A stretch of 59,792 nt of DNA from Streptomyces sp. A1277 (GCF_004795015.1 NZ_SSBI01000051.1:1-59792); one strand, 5' to 3'. Shown: positions 31,341-39,890, counted from the first letter of the stretch. Notes: generated by a model not told the origin, from the sequence alone. Translations and numbers: made by a program.

Positions 31341-31658
31341 GCGACGGAGCTGCTGCACACCAGCCAGACCATCGACCGGCCCGCCCTGCGCCTCCCGCTG
31401 ATCGGCCGCACGATCCGCGACCGCGAACTGGTCACCGGCGCGGTCGTCGGCGTCGCCCGCATCAACGACTGCCACCAGGACCTCGAGGGAGCGCCGCTCT
31501 GCTCCGAGTGGGCGCACCCCGGGGCCTGGCACCTCGTGCTCCAGGACGTCCAGGAGCTCCCCCTGCCCGTCCCCGCACGCGGTCAGGTCGTCCCGTGGAA
31601 GCCGTCGCCGGACCTGCTGGAGCGCGTGTTCCAGCAGCTGCCCGACTTCCGGCCGTGA
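31341..31658 (+). pseudogene. Remnant of an ASCH-domain gene (5' end lost)
   Basis: The frame ending at TGA 31658 encodes ELLHTSQTIDRPALRLPLIG, TGAVVGVARINDCHQDLEGA and HPGAWHLVLQDVQELPLPVP, matching the C-terminal two-thirds of ASCH (PUA-like) proteins. No start codon with a ribosome site precedes it, and the expected N-terminal WA.AI..G.K..E.R block is missing. It is joined to the unrelated 5' piece at 31163-31340. Its stop overlaps the start of the next gene by four bases, showing that it was once a working member of the operon. Confidence 0.6.
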
Positions 31659-31939
31659 CCAGCGCCCGAACCAAGAAGAAGCAGCCGTTTGAGCCGGGCC
31701 TGGTCCCGGCTCCCGGCGCGCTCCTCGAATGGCGCGACAGCCAGCACTACGACCGCTGGCAGGACCGCCCCTGCGTGCTGTGCGAGAAGCCCACGCCGAT
31801 GCGCTCCCACGCCGGGGAGCCCGTCCACAAGGCGTGCGCTGAGGACTGGATCGCCGCGAACCCCGTTGAAGCCCGCCGCGAGGGCCGGTTCGCCTCCGAC
31901 ACCCAGCCCAAGAGCACCAAGCGCGCCAACCACGCCTGA
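31655..31939 (+). CDS. Small zinc-finger-like protein, unknown
   Basis: A 94-residue protein starting GTG 31655 inside the stop of the ASCH remnant. Motif CVLCEKPTPMRSHAGEPVHK...C gives a Cys-X2-Cys...His-X3-Cys zinc site around residues 38-60. The ends are basic. It may now also be read as the tail of a fused frame from 31163. No family name is known to me. Confidence 0.55.
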   Translation: MTSARTKKKQPFEPGLVPAPGALLEWRDSQHYDRWQDRPCVLCEKPTPMRSHAGEPVHKACAEDWIAANPVEARREGRFASDTQPKSTKRANHA

Positions 31940-31962
31940 ACCCCTCCCCCTCGGAGGTCCCC

Positions 31963-32169
31963 ATGAGCAGCACCGACCGCGACGTCGACCACGCTCTCGC
32001 CTACCCCGAGCCGCCGGCCTCCCCGCTCTGGCACCGCCACGGCGGCGCGAAGGCCCGGCCCCTCACGCCTGCGGAGCAGAAGCGCAACGCCGAGCTCCTG
32101 GTGCTCGCGCAGCGCACGACCCGACCCCGCACCCCGCGCCCCACCAGGACCCTGGCGGAGGCCAGCTGA
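31963..32169 (+). CDS. Small basic protein, unknown
   Basis: A 68-residue protein from ATG 31963, five bases after GGAGG. Sequence includes LAYPEPPASPLWHRHGGAKA and a helical basic segment (LTPAEQKRNAELLVLAQRTT). Its stop overlaps the next start (TGATG). No recognised family. Confidence 0.55.
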   Translation: MSSTDRDVDHALAYPEPPASPLWHRHGGAKARPLTPAEQKRNAELLVLAQRTTRPRTPRPTRTLAEAS

Positions 32170-32651
32170 TGGACACCAAGAACTGCACCGTCGAAGGCTG
32201 GGTCGACGCGATCCCCGCCCCCGGCCCCCACGGCACCGCCGACTTCGACCTGACCGTCCGGCCCGCCGACGCGGACACCCTCCCCGACGACGCTCCCGAC
32301 ACGGTCGTCTCCTGCACCAGCGCGGCCGCCGGGATCGTCCACGAGCTGCTGCACGGCATACAGCCCGGCGACCTGCTGCGCGTCACCGGCACGATGCTCC
32401 AGCCGCCGACGCCCGGCGAGCCCGCCCGGCTCACCGTGGACGTCCTGGAGGTCCTCGACACCGCGCTCATCCCGGTCCTGGGGGAGATGGTGCTCGTCAG
32501 GTACGCCGACTACGTCGTCATCTTCGACGCCGACACCGACAAGGTGCCCGTCTTCACCGCCGACGGGCAGTGGGTCGGCCTGGCCGACAACCCCGACGCC
32601 ATCACCCACCTGATCGACGTCCACGAGCGCGTGCACGGCGGTGACGCGTGA
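32169..32651 (+). CDS. OB-fold-like protein, unknown
   Basis: A 160-residue acidic protein from ATG 32169. The first 100 residues are beta-rich with OB-fold spacing (CTVEGWVDAIPAPGPHGTAD, GDLLRVTGTMLQPPTPGE, ARLTVDVLEVLDTALIP), like small single-strand-binding or nucleic-acid proteins; the rest is an extra domain (VVIFDADTDKVPVFTADGQW). Coupled by TGATG to neighbours on both sides. The fold call is tentative. Confidence 0.55.
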   Translation: MDTKNCTVEGWVDAIPAPGPHGTADFDLTVRPADADTLPDDAPDTVVSCTSAAAGIVHELLHGIQPGDLLRVTGTMLQPPTPGEPARLTVDVLEVLDTALIPVLGEMVLVRYADYVVIFDADTDKVPVFTADGQWVGLADNPDAITHLIDVHERVHGGDA

Positions 32652-32830
32652 TGACCACCGCCGCGCCCGCCCGCACCGTCCTGGAGCGCTTCCCCGCCGG
32701 AGGCCCCCGCGGCTCCTGGCCGGCCGAAGAGTACGCCGCTGCCCAGCGCGCTCAGGGCACGCAGGCGCACGTCGTGATGGACCTGCGCACCGACCAGTTC
32801 CTCGTGGTCACCGACACCACCACCCGCTGA
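32651..32830 (+). CDS. 59-residue protein, unknown
   Basis: ATG 32651 overlaps the previous stop (TGATG). The product includes ERFPAGGPRGSWPAEEYAAA and a strand VVMDLRTDQFLVVTDTT. No family recognised; it belongs to the run of small coupled genes. Confidence 0.5.
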   Translation: MTTAAPARTVLERFPAGGPRGSWPAEEYAAAQRAQGTQAHVVMDLRTDQFLVVTDTTTR

Positions 32831-32852
32831 ACCACCCGACCGAGAGGTGCAC

Positions 32853-33312
32853 ATGACCGAGACCGAGACCACCCGCTACACCGCCGACGTGGTCGCCCTG
32901 ACTCCCGACGGCAACGTCCTGCTGATCGAGCGCGACTGGGAGCCGTTCGAGGGCGCCTGGGCTTTGCCGGGTGGCCACCAGGACGAGGGCGAGACCAGCC
33001 GCATGGCGGCCGCCCGGGAACTCCTGGAGGAGACCGGGGTCCGCGTCGGACCCCGACCAGCTGCGCGAGATCGGCACCTGGAATCAGCCGGGCCGCGACC
33101 CGCGCGGCAGGTACAGCACCGACGCCTACCTCGCCGTCGTCCCCGCCGGCACCCAGATCGTCGCCGGGGACGACGCCCGCACCGCCCGCTGGTGGCCGCT
33201 AGACGCCCTGCCCCAACGACTCGCGTTCGACCACGCCGACATCCTCCGCACGGCCCTGAGCCAGGCCCCGCCGACGGCCACCCGCACCCCCGAACAGGAG
33301 CCCACCCGATGA
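32853..33312 (+). pseudogene. NUDIX hydrolase with a frameshift
   Basis: ATG 32853 (AGAGG upstream) starts a NUDIX domain. The first 65 residues contain a perfect Nudix box, GHQDEGETSRMAAARELLEE followed by TGV. Between about 33040 and 33055 the coding signal moves to another frame, which carries the rest of the fold (DPDQLREIGTWNQPGRDPRG, VAGDDARTARWWPLDALPQR) and stops at 33312 in an ATGA overlap with the next gene. A one- or two-base indel in a GGGGTCCGCGTCGG stretch would repair it. It could be a real mutation or a sequencing error. Confidence 0.75.
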
Positions 33313-33998
33313 AGCGCCCCACCTTCCGCCGCTGCGGAACTGCCCCCGGTGCCATCTCCCCCGAGGACCAGGCCGTCGTCGACCAGGTCCGCGCGATGCT
33401 CACCGCCGTCCGCAACCCGCAGCCCTGGACGCCCGGCAGCGCCCAGGACATCGCCGTGCGCGTCGGCCCGTTCATCGAGCGCGCGCACACCCGGCCCGGC
33501 GACGACCACGGCCCCGACCTGATCGCCGTCGCCCTGGTCCACCCCGACACCCCGCACGCCGCGGGCTACCTCCACGGCCGCCGACTCGGCTACACCGAAC
33601 GCGGCTGGCTCCGCTGCGAGACCAGCGCGATCCTCGGCTTCTGGCAGCCCGGCTACGCGATCCTCACCCACGCCGCCGCGAACCTCCCCCTGCCCGACGA
33701 CGTCGGCATGGAGCTCGCGCACTACGCCCTCTGCATCGAGGCCCGCAAGCGCGACGACAGCCTCGACGGCTACACCCTGCTGCGCCTGGGTCCGTACACC
33801 CAGACCCGGCACGCCCAGCGCGACTACGACCGGATCACCGCCGCACTGGACGGACGCGAGACCACCCTCGTGCCCGAGTTCCGCGTCTCCGCGAGGTTCG
33901 GGCCGTTCGACGTCAGCGACCACCAGCTGTTCGCCGACCCCTACGAGGCCGACGCCGTCGCGCTCCTGGAGGCCGCCGTTGCGGGGGCGAGCGCGTGA
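33309..33998 (+). CDS. Unknown plasmid protein
   Basis: A 229-residue protein from ATG 33309, four-base overlap with the NUDIX frame. Mixed alpha/beta with conserved-looking blocks ERGWLRCETSAILGFWQPGY, NLPLPDDVGMELAHYALCIE and LVPEFRVSARFGPFDVSDHQ. No motif I can name; no membrane segments. Its stop overlaps the next start by four bases. Confidence 0.6.
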   Translation: MKRPTFRRCGTAPGAISPEDQAVVDQVRAMLTAVRNPQPWTPGSAQDIAVRVGPFIERAHTRPGDDHGPDLIAVALVHPDTPHAAGYLHGRRLGYTERGWLRCETSAILGFWQPGYAILTHAAANLPLPDDVGMELAHYALCIEARKRDDSLDGYTLLRLGPYTQTRHAQRDYDRITAALDGRETTLVPEFRVSARFGPFDVSDHQLFADPYEADAVALLEAAVAGASA

Positions 33999-34519
33999 CC
34001 GCCCCGGCCCTGTACGAGATCGAGACCAGCGAGGGCGACGACGGGACCATGCACCCCGTCGAACACCTCTGGACACCGGATCACGGAGACCCGAACCGAC
34101 TCGGGTTCATCACCCACAACGGCATCACCATCACCGGCTACGGAGCAGAGGACGAACCGCCTGTCGGATTCATCGCGCTCGGGCACCACCACTGGGGTCA
34201 TGTCATCGACGCCGCGGCCGCCTACATGGCCAAGATCTACAACTGGCGGGAGTTCCACACCTACCCGCACGCCGACCACGGCGACGTCATCCCACGGATC
34301 CCCCGCGCCGTTCACACGCACGCCGCGGTCCTGCACCACCCGCACCCTGCCCACCCCTGTGGTTGCGCATGGGACGACCAGTGGCGTCTGGTCTGGGTAC
34401 CGCCCACCGAGCCCGGCGCCGTCCCGGTCACCGCCCTACGACACCCGGCGGCCGCGGTGACCGCCGCCGAGATCCCCAACCCCGACGAAGACGGTGTGCC
34501 CGCAATCTGGGCGGCCTGA
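33995..34519 (+). CDS. Histidine-rich protein, unknown
   Basis: A 174-residue protein from GTG 33995 (GTGA overlap). Strand-rich first half (LGFITHNGITITGYGAEDEP, VGFIALGHHHWGHVIDAAAA); many histidines, HTHAAVLHHPHPAHPCGCAW near 107-126, which may bind metal. Last gene of the 27.4-34.5 kb chain, followed by a strong terminator. Not recognised. Confidence 0.6.
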   Translation: MTAPALYEIETSEGDDGTMHPVEHLWTPDHGDPNRLGFITHNGITITGYGAEDEPPVGFIALGHHHWGHVIDAAAAYMAKIYNWREFHTYPHADHGDVIPRIPRAVHTHAAVLHHPHPAHPCGCAWDDQWRLVWVPPTEPGAVPVTALRHPAAAVTAAEIPNPDEDGVPAIWAA

Positions 34520-34535
34520 CGCCCGGCACCACGAA

Positions 34536-34579
34536 GGCCCGTACCCCCTGCGACGTTCGTAGGGGGTACGGGCCTTTTT
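34536..34579. terminator. Strong intrinsic terminator between convergent operons
   Basis: 14-bp perfect arms at 34536-34549 and 34561-34574, followed by TTTTT. It closes the rightward chain and faces the leftward parAB operon. Confidence 0.9.
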
Positions 34580-34603
34580 GCGTTTCCGGGCCTAGCCGGT
34601 CGG

Positions 34604-34623
34604 TACTTTCACGCGTGAAAGTA
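34604..34623. promoter_or_regulatory. parS-like palindrome 1
   Basis: TACTTTCACGCGTGAAAGTA is a perfect 20-base palindrome immediately after the parA stop. The core TTTCACGCGTGAAA resembles chromosomal parS (GTTTCACGTGAAAC) with a CG inserted at the centre. It recurs at 35586, 36238 and 37156. Confidence 0.78.
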
Positions 34624-34627
34624 GCTT

Positions 34628-35536
34628 TCAGCGTTGGGGAAAGCCCAGCGCCGTGGCGACCTTCGCGTAGTCCTGAGACGGCCGGGAGTTCGGCGACAGG
34701 ATCGGAACAGCGCACTCGTTGCGGTAGATCTTGGTGGCGACGCCGGACCAGTGCACTGGCGGCAGCAGTATGTCGCCGTACTCCTCCTTGAGCTCGTTGA
34801 ACGTCTCCCAGTGCTCCTCGGTCCCGAACGAGGCCGTGGGAGCGGCACAGGCCATCACGTACTTCATCTGCGGCCGGATCCCCCGCCGCTGGTACATGCG
34901 GCGCTCGCTGATCTCCTTGAGCTTCTTCTCCAGCCGGACCAGCGCGTCGGCCTCCTTGTAGGTGCACAGCACCGGCGGGATCACCGCGCCCTCGGTCTCT
35001 TCGTCCAAGAGCACCAGGGCCGTAACCGTCAGACGCCCGTACGTGGCCGGCGGGTCGATGAGGACGACGTCGACGTCGAACTCCTCCGCCAGGTCGTCCA
35101 AGCCGTCCTTGAGCCAGAAGACGTTGCCGTCCTCAGCGTTGAGGATCCGCTCTGCGTCGTCGATGTCCGGGTGATCGAGGTCGCCGGGAGCGATCCAGAC
35201 GTTCGGGATCTCGGTGAACGAGTCGTCGCCGTCGCCGTCCGGGTCGGTGCGGTACCGGGCCTGGACGATGATGTCCTTGAGCTGCGCCTTGTCCGCCATC
35301 ACGTCGGTGAGGCTCTTCTGCCCCGGCTTGAACACACGACGTCCCAGCACCCGGGTGGCGTTGCACTGCGGGTCCAGGTCGATGACGAGGACGCGGTAGC
35401 CGCGCAAGCCCAGCTGTACGGCGAGGGCCGTGGTGGTGGACGTCTTGGCCGTGCCGCCGGCCTTGAGGGCGAAGATGAACACCTTGTAGGCGCGCCTGAC
35501 GTTCTGCGCCCTGATCTTCGCGAGTGTGCTGGTCAT
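34628..35536 (-). CDS. parA: ParA partition ATPase
   Basis: A 302-residue protein from ATG 35536 with GGAGA upstream. It is a deviant-Walker ATPase: KAGGTAKTS at 25-33, the LVIDLDPQCNAT motif (A'), and VVLIDPPATYG (Walker B). No N-terminal HTH is present beyond a short lead. It lies 44 bases downstream of parB and would move ParB-bound plasmid copies over the nucleoid. The order parB-parA is reversed from the chromosomal one. Confidence 0.92.
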   Translation of the reverse strand: MTSTLAKIRAQNVRRAYKVFIFALKAGGTAKTSTTTALAVQLGLRGYRVLVIDLDPQCNATRVLGRRVFKPGQKSLTDVMADKAQLKDIIVQARYRTDPDGDGDDSFTEIPNVWIAPGDLDHPDIDDAERILNAEDGNVFWLKDGLDDLAEEFDVDVVLIDPPATYGRLTVTALVLLDEETEGAVIPPVLCTYKEADALVRLEKKLKEISERRMYQRRGIRPQMKYVMACAAPTASFGTEEHWETFNELKEEYGDILLPPVHWSGVATKIYRNECAVPILSPNSRPSQDYAKVATALGFPQR

Positions 35537-35579
35537 CTGGTCTCCGTGGAGGCTGAGCCGTCCTGTCGGGGGCGGGCGG

Positions 35580-37076
35580 TCACTGTTTCCCGCGTGAAAG
35601 TAGCTCCACCTGCTGCTGCTCCCACTCGCTGAGCTGGTACGAGGCGCGGCTGGTGGCGAGGAACTGGACGTGTGCGACGTCGCGAGCGTCCCACTCCCGG
35701 TCCGGCTGAGCGGCCCGCACTTCGTCGGCGGCCAGGCCGATGGCGAAGGCAGCGCGCTGCATCAGGCCGGAGTCCTCGGACGCGGCGACGGCCGCGAAGT
35801 AGTCGGTGGGCCGCTTCTTGCTGGACGGCCCCTTCTTGAGCTCTATGAGCCACCCGTGAGCCTTGGCCGCAGCCTGCTTCCACTCGTTCGGGTTGAGCAC
35901 CACGGTGACGAGTCGGGTGTTCGACTCCGCTCCCTTGGCGTACCGCTCCTCAGCGAGCAGCAGTCGGCACGCGAGATCCCTCTGGTCCGCCGCAGCCTTG
36001 CGGAGCGCCTCGGGATCGACGGCCGGGGCCGGGGGAGCGGCGGGCGCGGAGTCGTCGGTCGTCTCGATGACCGCGACGGCGGCCGGTGCGGCAGCGGTCT
36101 CGCCCGGCGCCGCCTCACCGCCTTCGCTGGGGGCCGTCACCTGCTTCGGCGTCTCACCAGAAGGGGCCTGGTCCTCCCCGGCCTGGGTGGTGCTTTCCTC
36201 TCGCGGCTCCGGCACGGCCACCGGGGCGGCGGGCGACTTTCCCGCGTGAAACTGCTGCTGCCCCTCCAAGGCCATCCGGTTCTTGGCCGCCTCCACAGAC
36301 AGCTTCTCGTCTCGCATCAGCTGCCAGCCGCGCAGCTGGAGAGCGTGTGCCTCCGGGGACTCCTTCTTTCCGTCGGCGTCTTTGAGGAGCGAGAGCGAGT
36401 AGCCGGCGCGCATCGACAGGTCCCCGACGTGAATCGCCTGCTGGACTTCTTCGGGGAGCTTGAGGAGCGCGAGGTACTTCGACACAGTCCCTGCGGTGTA
36501 TCCGGCCCGTTCGACGACCTCGTCGAAGCTGAGGGCCCGGTCCTCGTCCTCGTGGACGCGCTGGCGTAGCAGGTCGATCGCCAGGGCCTGCTCGATCGGC
36601 GAAAGACCGGCGCGGCTGTTGTTCTCGGAGACCAGCTCTTCCTCGACGCGACGGTCCCGGGCGAGGTCATCGCGGAGGACCGCAGGCATGACGCGGTCTG
36701 TCGCGAGCGCAGCGGCGTGCCGCCGGTGACCTGGCCCGAGGATGAAGGTTCGGTCGGGGTGCTTCACGCTGGAAGCCCACTGCGGGTAGCACTCCATGAA
36801 GACCTTGGTGTGCATCACGATGCCCGGCGTGTGGACACCGCGCTCGCCTACGTCCGCGATCATCGAGTCCATGTCGCGCAGCTCGAGGCGCATGTTCATC
36901 GGGTTGGGCGAGATGGTCTCAGGATCGAGCTCCAGGAGCTCGCCGTCCTCGGGAGGCAGGGCATGAATGTCCTGGCTGCCCGTGAGGCCGGCCTTTTCGC
37001 GGTCGGCTCGCAGAGTGCCGCTACCGCCGCCCTCGCCCTTCTTCTTACGCTTCGGCCGAGGCAGCGGCGTCGTCAT
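35580..37076 (-). CDS. parB: ParB partition protein
   Basis: A 498-residue protein from ATG 37076, directly after GGAGG. The N-terminal part has the ParB/Srx-type CTPase fold with a GPGHRRHAAAL box (about 113-123; GERRYRA in chromosomal ParB) and ELVSENNSRAGLSPIEQALA. An HTH follows (SFDEVVERAGYTAGTVSKYL, about 181-200). After an acidic Pro/Ala-rich linker (about 280-350) there is an additional C-terminal domain (SNTRLVTVVLNPNEWKQAAA). It would bind the parS-like palindromes, one of which lies inside the gene (36238) and one 80 bases upstream (37156), consistent with self-regulation. Confidence 0.92.
   Translation of the reverse strand: MTTPLPRPKRKKKGEGGGSGTLRADREKAGLTGSQDIHALPPEDGELLELDPETISPNPMNMRLELRDMDSMIADVGERGVHTPGIVMHTKVFMECYPQWASSVKHPDRTFILGPGHRRHAAALATDRVMPAVLRDDLARDRRVEEELVSENNSRAGLSPIEQALAIDLLRQRVHEDEDRALSFDEVVERAGYTAGTVSKYLALLKLPEEVQQAIHVGDLSMRAGYSLSLLKDADGKKESPEAHALQLRGWQLMRDEKLSVEAAKNRMALEGQQQFHAGKSPAAPVAVPEPREESTTQAGEDQAPSGETPKQVTAPSEGGEAAPGETAAAPAAVAVIETTDDSAPAAPPAPAVDPEALRKAAADQRDLACRLLLAEERYAKGAESNTRLVTVVLNPNEWKQAAAKAHGWLIELKKGPSSKKRPTDYFAAVAASEDSGLMQRAAFAIGLAADEVRAAQPDREWDARDVAHVQFLATSRASYQLSEWEQQQVELLSRGKQ
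35586..35599. promoter_or_regulatory. parS-like site 2
   Basis: TTTCCCGCGTGAAA, one mismatch from the palindrome, at the very end of parB and upstream of parA; the right half continues GTAGC as in sites 1 and 4. Confidence 0.65.
36238..36251. promoter_or_regulatory. parS-like site 3 (inside parB)
   Basis: TTTCCCGCGTGAAA within the linker-coding part of parB. Its right flank (CTGC) differs from the GTAGC flank of the other sites, so it is the weakest candidate. Confidence 0.55.
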
Positions 37077-37155
37077 CTTGTCCTCCGGGGTGGTGCAACC
37101 TGTCGGACCGAACCCTAGCGGCCAGACGTCCCCGGCCTCAGCCGGACCGTCGCGG

Positions 37156-37169
37156 TTTCACGCGTGAAA
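37156..37169. promoter_or_regulatory. parS-like site 4 (parB promoter)
   Basis: TTTCACGCGTGAAA followed by GTAGC, in the 111-base gap upstream of parB, where ParB binding could also repress the operon. Confidence 0.75.
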
Positions 37170-37187
37170 GTAGCCGCGAGACCCGGG

Positions 37188-37496
37188 TCAGGGACCGGTG
37201 AGGATGTCGTGGGTGCCGATGCGCCTCCAGATGACGTGCGGTGTGCCGGGACGGCATGAGGTCCCGTACTGCCACGTGGCGCGCCCTGCCGGTCCAGTGC
37301 CTGCGGACCAGGTGAGTTCGTAGATTCCGGGGAACCCGCTGACCTGCTTCACGCGGAGGCCGGCGCGGAAGCGCCCGTCGGCGTCGCGCAGGTCGTGGAC
37401 GAAGGCACTGACGGCCCGGCGGAATCGGCGGCGCTGTTCAGGGGTGAGGCGGCGCAGGTCGTTGTCGAAGCGGGTCATGGTCTCGTAGGTGGGCAC
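37188..37496 (-). CDS. RelE/ParE-like protein, orphan toxin-type
   Basis: A 102-residue protein from GTG 37496 behind GGAGG. Pattern: YETMTRFDNDLRRLTPEQRR, a second helix with AVSAFVHDLRDADGRF, then FRAGLRVKQVSGFPGIYELT, WQYGTSCRPGTPHVIWRRIG and a short end. It matches RelE-like proteins common in actinobacteria. No antitoxin gene is adjacent, so it may be a solo relative with another function. It is the first gene upstream of the partition operon, on the same strand, 112 bases away. Confidence 0.68.
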   Translation of the reverse strand: MPTYETMTRFDNDLRRLTPEQRRRFRRAVSAFVHDLRDADGRFRAGLRVKQVSGFPGIYELTWSAGTGPAGRATWQYGTSCRPGTPHVIWRRIGTHDILTGP

Positions 37497-37519
37497 GTCG
37501 GTCCTCCGGGCAGCAAGAA

Positions 37520-37540
37520 GCCCCCGGCGCTGCCGGGGGC
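37520..37540. terminator. Short hairpin
   Basis: GCCCCCGGC-GCT-GCCGGGGGC, upstream of the RelE-like start. As RNA it could end a transcript arriving from the right, or sit in the leader of the toxin-type gene. Confidence 0.5.
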
Positions 37541-37707
37541 GGAGAGTCGGTGACGTGGTGCAGGGAGCGGCGTCTTTGGCCGCTGGGCGGGGGAGCGGTA
37601 CGTAGATGTGCGCTGGTTGACGGTGGAGTCGTCTACTGGCGGTTTTCGGTGTTGGTGAGGCGCGTGTGACTGGCTGACGCGCAGCATTTACATGGCCTTG
37701 GTGGTGT

Positions 37708-37750
37708 CCGCCGGGCGGGCACGGTGGCGCCGCAGATGCCCGCCCGGCGG
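37708..37750. other. 14-bp-arm inverted repeat upstream of the relaxase; candidate oriT or terminator
   Basis: Arms at 37708-37721 and 37737-37750 are perfect (CCGCCGGGCGGGCA and its complement), with a 15-base loop. It lies 84 bases before the relaxase start. The place is typical of an oriT, but the GC-rich hairpin could equally be a terminator. The rest of 37541-37833 shows nothing else. Confidence 0.5.
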
Positions 37751-37833
37751 GATCGGCCGTGAAGTTCCGGTGAACCTTCCCGCCCCACGGGATCGCGCTT
37801 TTTCGCAGGTCAGAGCCGGTGTGTGCTGTGGCG

Positions 37834-39753
37834 ATGCTGAGTGTCGCGAAGATCCAGAGGCGTAACGCGTGGCGGTACTACATACGCGGAGTCGCGTTCG
37901 GCGACGGCCGCCGCCCCGTCGGGCAGTCGTTGAAGGACGCCCAGGAGCTGGCCGGGCTCCCACCGGGACGGTGGCTCGGGCGCGGCCTGCGTGCGCTGGG
38001 ACTCACCGAGGGCGCGGAGGTGTCCGAGCGTCAGCTTGAGCTGCTGTTCGGCGAGGGCCGGCACCCGGACGCCGACCGCATCGAGCGCGGCCTCCTGGAC
38101 GACGGCGTCGACGCGGCCACGGCCCGCCGACTGACAGTGCTGGGGCAGCCGATCGAGGAGATCGAGGCCCGCAAGCAGACTCCGCTGCTCGGCATGGACT
38201 TCACCTTCCGGCCGCAGGCGTCACTGGTCGTGCTGTGGGCGCTGGGCGACGCCACCACGCGCCGGGTCATCGAGCGGGCCCACGAGCGGGCCGTCGACGC
38301 CGCGCTGCGCTGGCTGGAGGATGAAGTTGCCGAGACCCGGTGGGCGTCAGGCCGCGGCCGCGCGAAGACACCCGCGCTCGTGGTCGCCGCCTTCCGGCAC
38401 ATCGACAACCGCGACGGGCTCCCGCTCCTGCACGAGCACTGCCTGATCCTCAACCGCGTCCAGCGCCTGGGCGCCGACGGCGAACCGGTCTGGGGCGCTC
38501 TGGACACCTACCGCCTCTACCAGAACGTGGTGGCCGCCGGGACGCTCTACACCCTGGCGATGACGACCGAGGTGTGCGAGACCCTGGGGCTGGCGACCGT
38601 GCCGCGCGAGGTCACGCCGGGCCTGCGCCCGGTCATGGAGATCGCCGGAGTGCCCGAGGACCTCATCAACTGGTCGGCGTCCCGCCGCCAGCGCATCGAG
38701 GACGCCCTGGAAGTGCTCACCGACCAGTACGTGAAGGACCACGGGCACCTGCCCGGCGAGCGCGGCCGTCACGGACTGGGCTGGTGGGCGGCGCAGGAGA
38801 CCCGGCCCCCGAAGAAGCAGCCGAAGCCGCTCGCGCAGCTGCTCGCGTGGTGGCGCGCCTCCGCGATCCTCCGCTTCGGCCAGCAGCTCATCGACGGCCT
38901 CCTGGACAGGTGCCGGGCAGCCGGAGCGGCGATCCGGGCGCGGGTGGCGCCCACCGTGGACGTGGCGCTCGCCGCCGTCGATGTCGCCGCGGTCGTCTTC
39001 ACCGTGCGAGAGAAGTTCTCCCGGCGCCACATCCTGGCCGAAGCGCGCCGGCACCTGCTGGAGACGCTGCGCGGCCGCGAGTTCACCCGCGGCCTGGACG
39101 ACTACATCGCCCACCGGGCCCTGCTGCGGTACTCCCGCCGCCACACGGTCACCAAGCCCGGCCGGGAAGCGCCGGCGGCGGACCGGATGACCTACACCGC
39201 CGACTTCCCGGTGCCGCACCGGTGGTGGATCGCCCCCGCCGAAGGCACACCGCCACGGGAGTCCAGCCGCTACGAGCGCGCCCGGGTCGCCAGCCTCGCC
39301 GTGCAGAACGCGATCCGTGACGCCCGCATCCGAGCCGACACCGCCACCGCCAACGAGGCGACGACGACTTCTGCCGTCTCTGCACCCGCCGATCACGGCG
39401 ACCTCGAGGGCGAGACGGCGTCCGCTCCCCACGCCGTCGACCACCCGGGCCGGGACGCCGCCCTGACCCCGGCGCAGCGGGCCGCCGCTGTCCAGGCCCA
39501 CCAGCAGGCCGCGATGCCCGAGGAGTACCTGGAGGGCCGCACGACCGACCCGGCGACGTGGCTGCGCACACCGAAGAACCTGGACCGGCTCGCCGCCTAC
39601 ACCCGCGCCGCCGAAACCCGCCGCCGCGTCATGGAGGATCGGAAGGCGGCGGCCGCCGACCCGGCCAGTCCGGTCGACGGCCGCCGCCAGGAGCACGAGC
39701 AGCAGCACCAGCAGCCCGACCCCGGCCAAGGAGGCCAGGGCCTCCGGCCGTGA
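37834..39753 (+). CDS. TrwC/MobF-type relaxase, short form
   Basis: A 639-residue protein if read from ATG 37834 (MLSVAKI, the usual MobF start); a GTG 15 bases upstream is possible. The N-terminal 300 residues are a TrwC relaxase domain: paired tyrosines Y15-Y16 (NAWRYYIRG), GMDFTFRPQASLVVLWALGD, and the metal-binding histidines H189, H200 and H202 (FRHIDNRDGLPLLHEHCLIL). The rest is helical with no SF1 helicase motifs, so it is about a third to half of the usual length. Such enzymes nick at oriT and stay bound to the strand. It stands alone among unrelated genes, apart from the traB region. Activity is likely from the intact motifs. Confidence 0.85.
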   Translation: MLSVAKIQRRNAWRYYIRGVAFGDGRRPVGQSLKDAQELAGLPPGRWLGRGLRALGLTEGAEVSERQLELLFGEGRHPDADRIERGLLDDGVDAATARRLTVLGQPIEEIEARKQTPLLGMDFTFRPQASLVVLWALGDATTRRVIERAHERAVDAALRWLEDEVAETRWASGRGRAKTPALVVAAFRHIDNRDGLPLLHEHCLILNRVQRLGADGEPVWGALDTYRLYQNVVAAGTLYTLAMTTEVCETLGLATVPREVTPGLRPVMEIAGVPEDLINWSASRRQRIEDALEVLTDQYVKDHGHLPGERGRHGLGWWAAQETRPPKKQPKPLAQLLAWWRASAILRFGQQLIDGLLDRCRAAGAAIRARVAPTVDVALAAVDVAAVVFTVREKFSRRHILAEARRHLLETLRGREFTRGLDDYIAHRALLRYSRRHTVTKPGREAPAADRMTYTADFPVPHRWWIAPAEGTPPRESSRYERARVASLAVQNAIRDARIRADTATANEATTTSAVSAPADHGDLEGETASAPHAVDHPGRDAALTPAQRAAAVQAHQQAAMPEEYLEGRTTDPATWLRTPKNLDRLAAYTRAAETRRRVMEDRKAAAADPASPVDGRRQEHEQQHQQPDPGQGGQGLRP

Positions 39754-39890
39754 CGCCCCGTGCGGCCCGCACGACGGGACGGACGACGAAGTCACCGCGC
39801 CAGGCGCCGGGACGGATTGGCCGCCCGCCCCCGGAGTCACCCGGGAGCGGGGAGGGTGCCGGGGACCGCCCCCTCAAGCACGGAGGCCCC

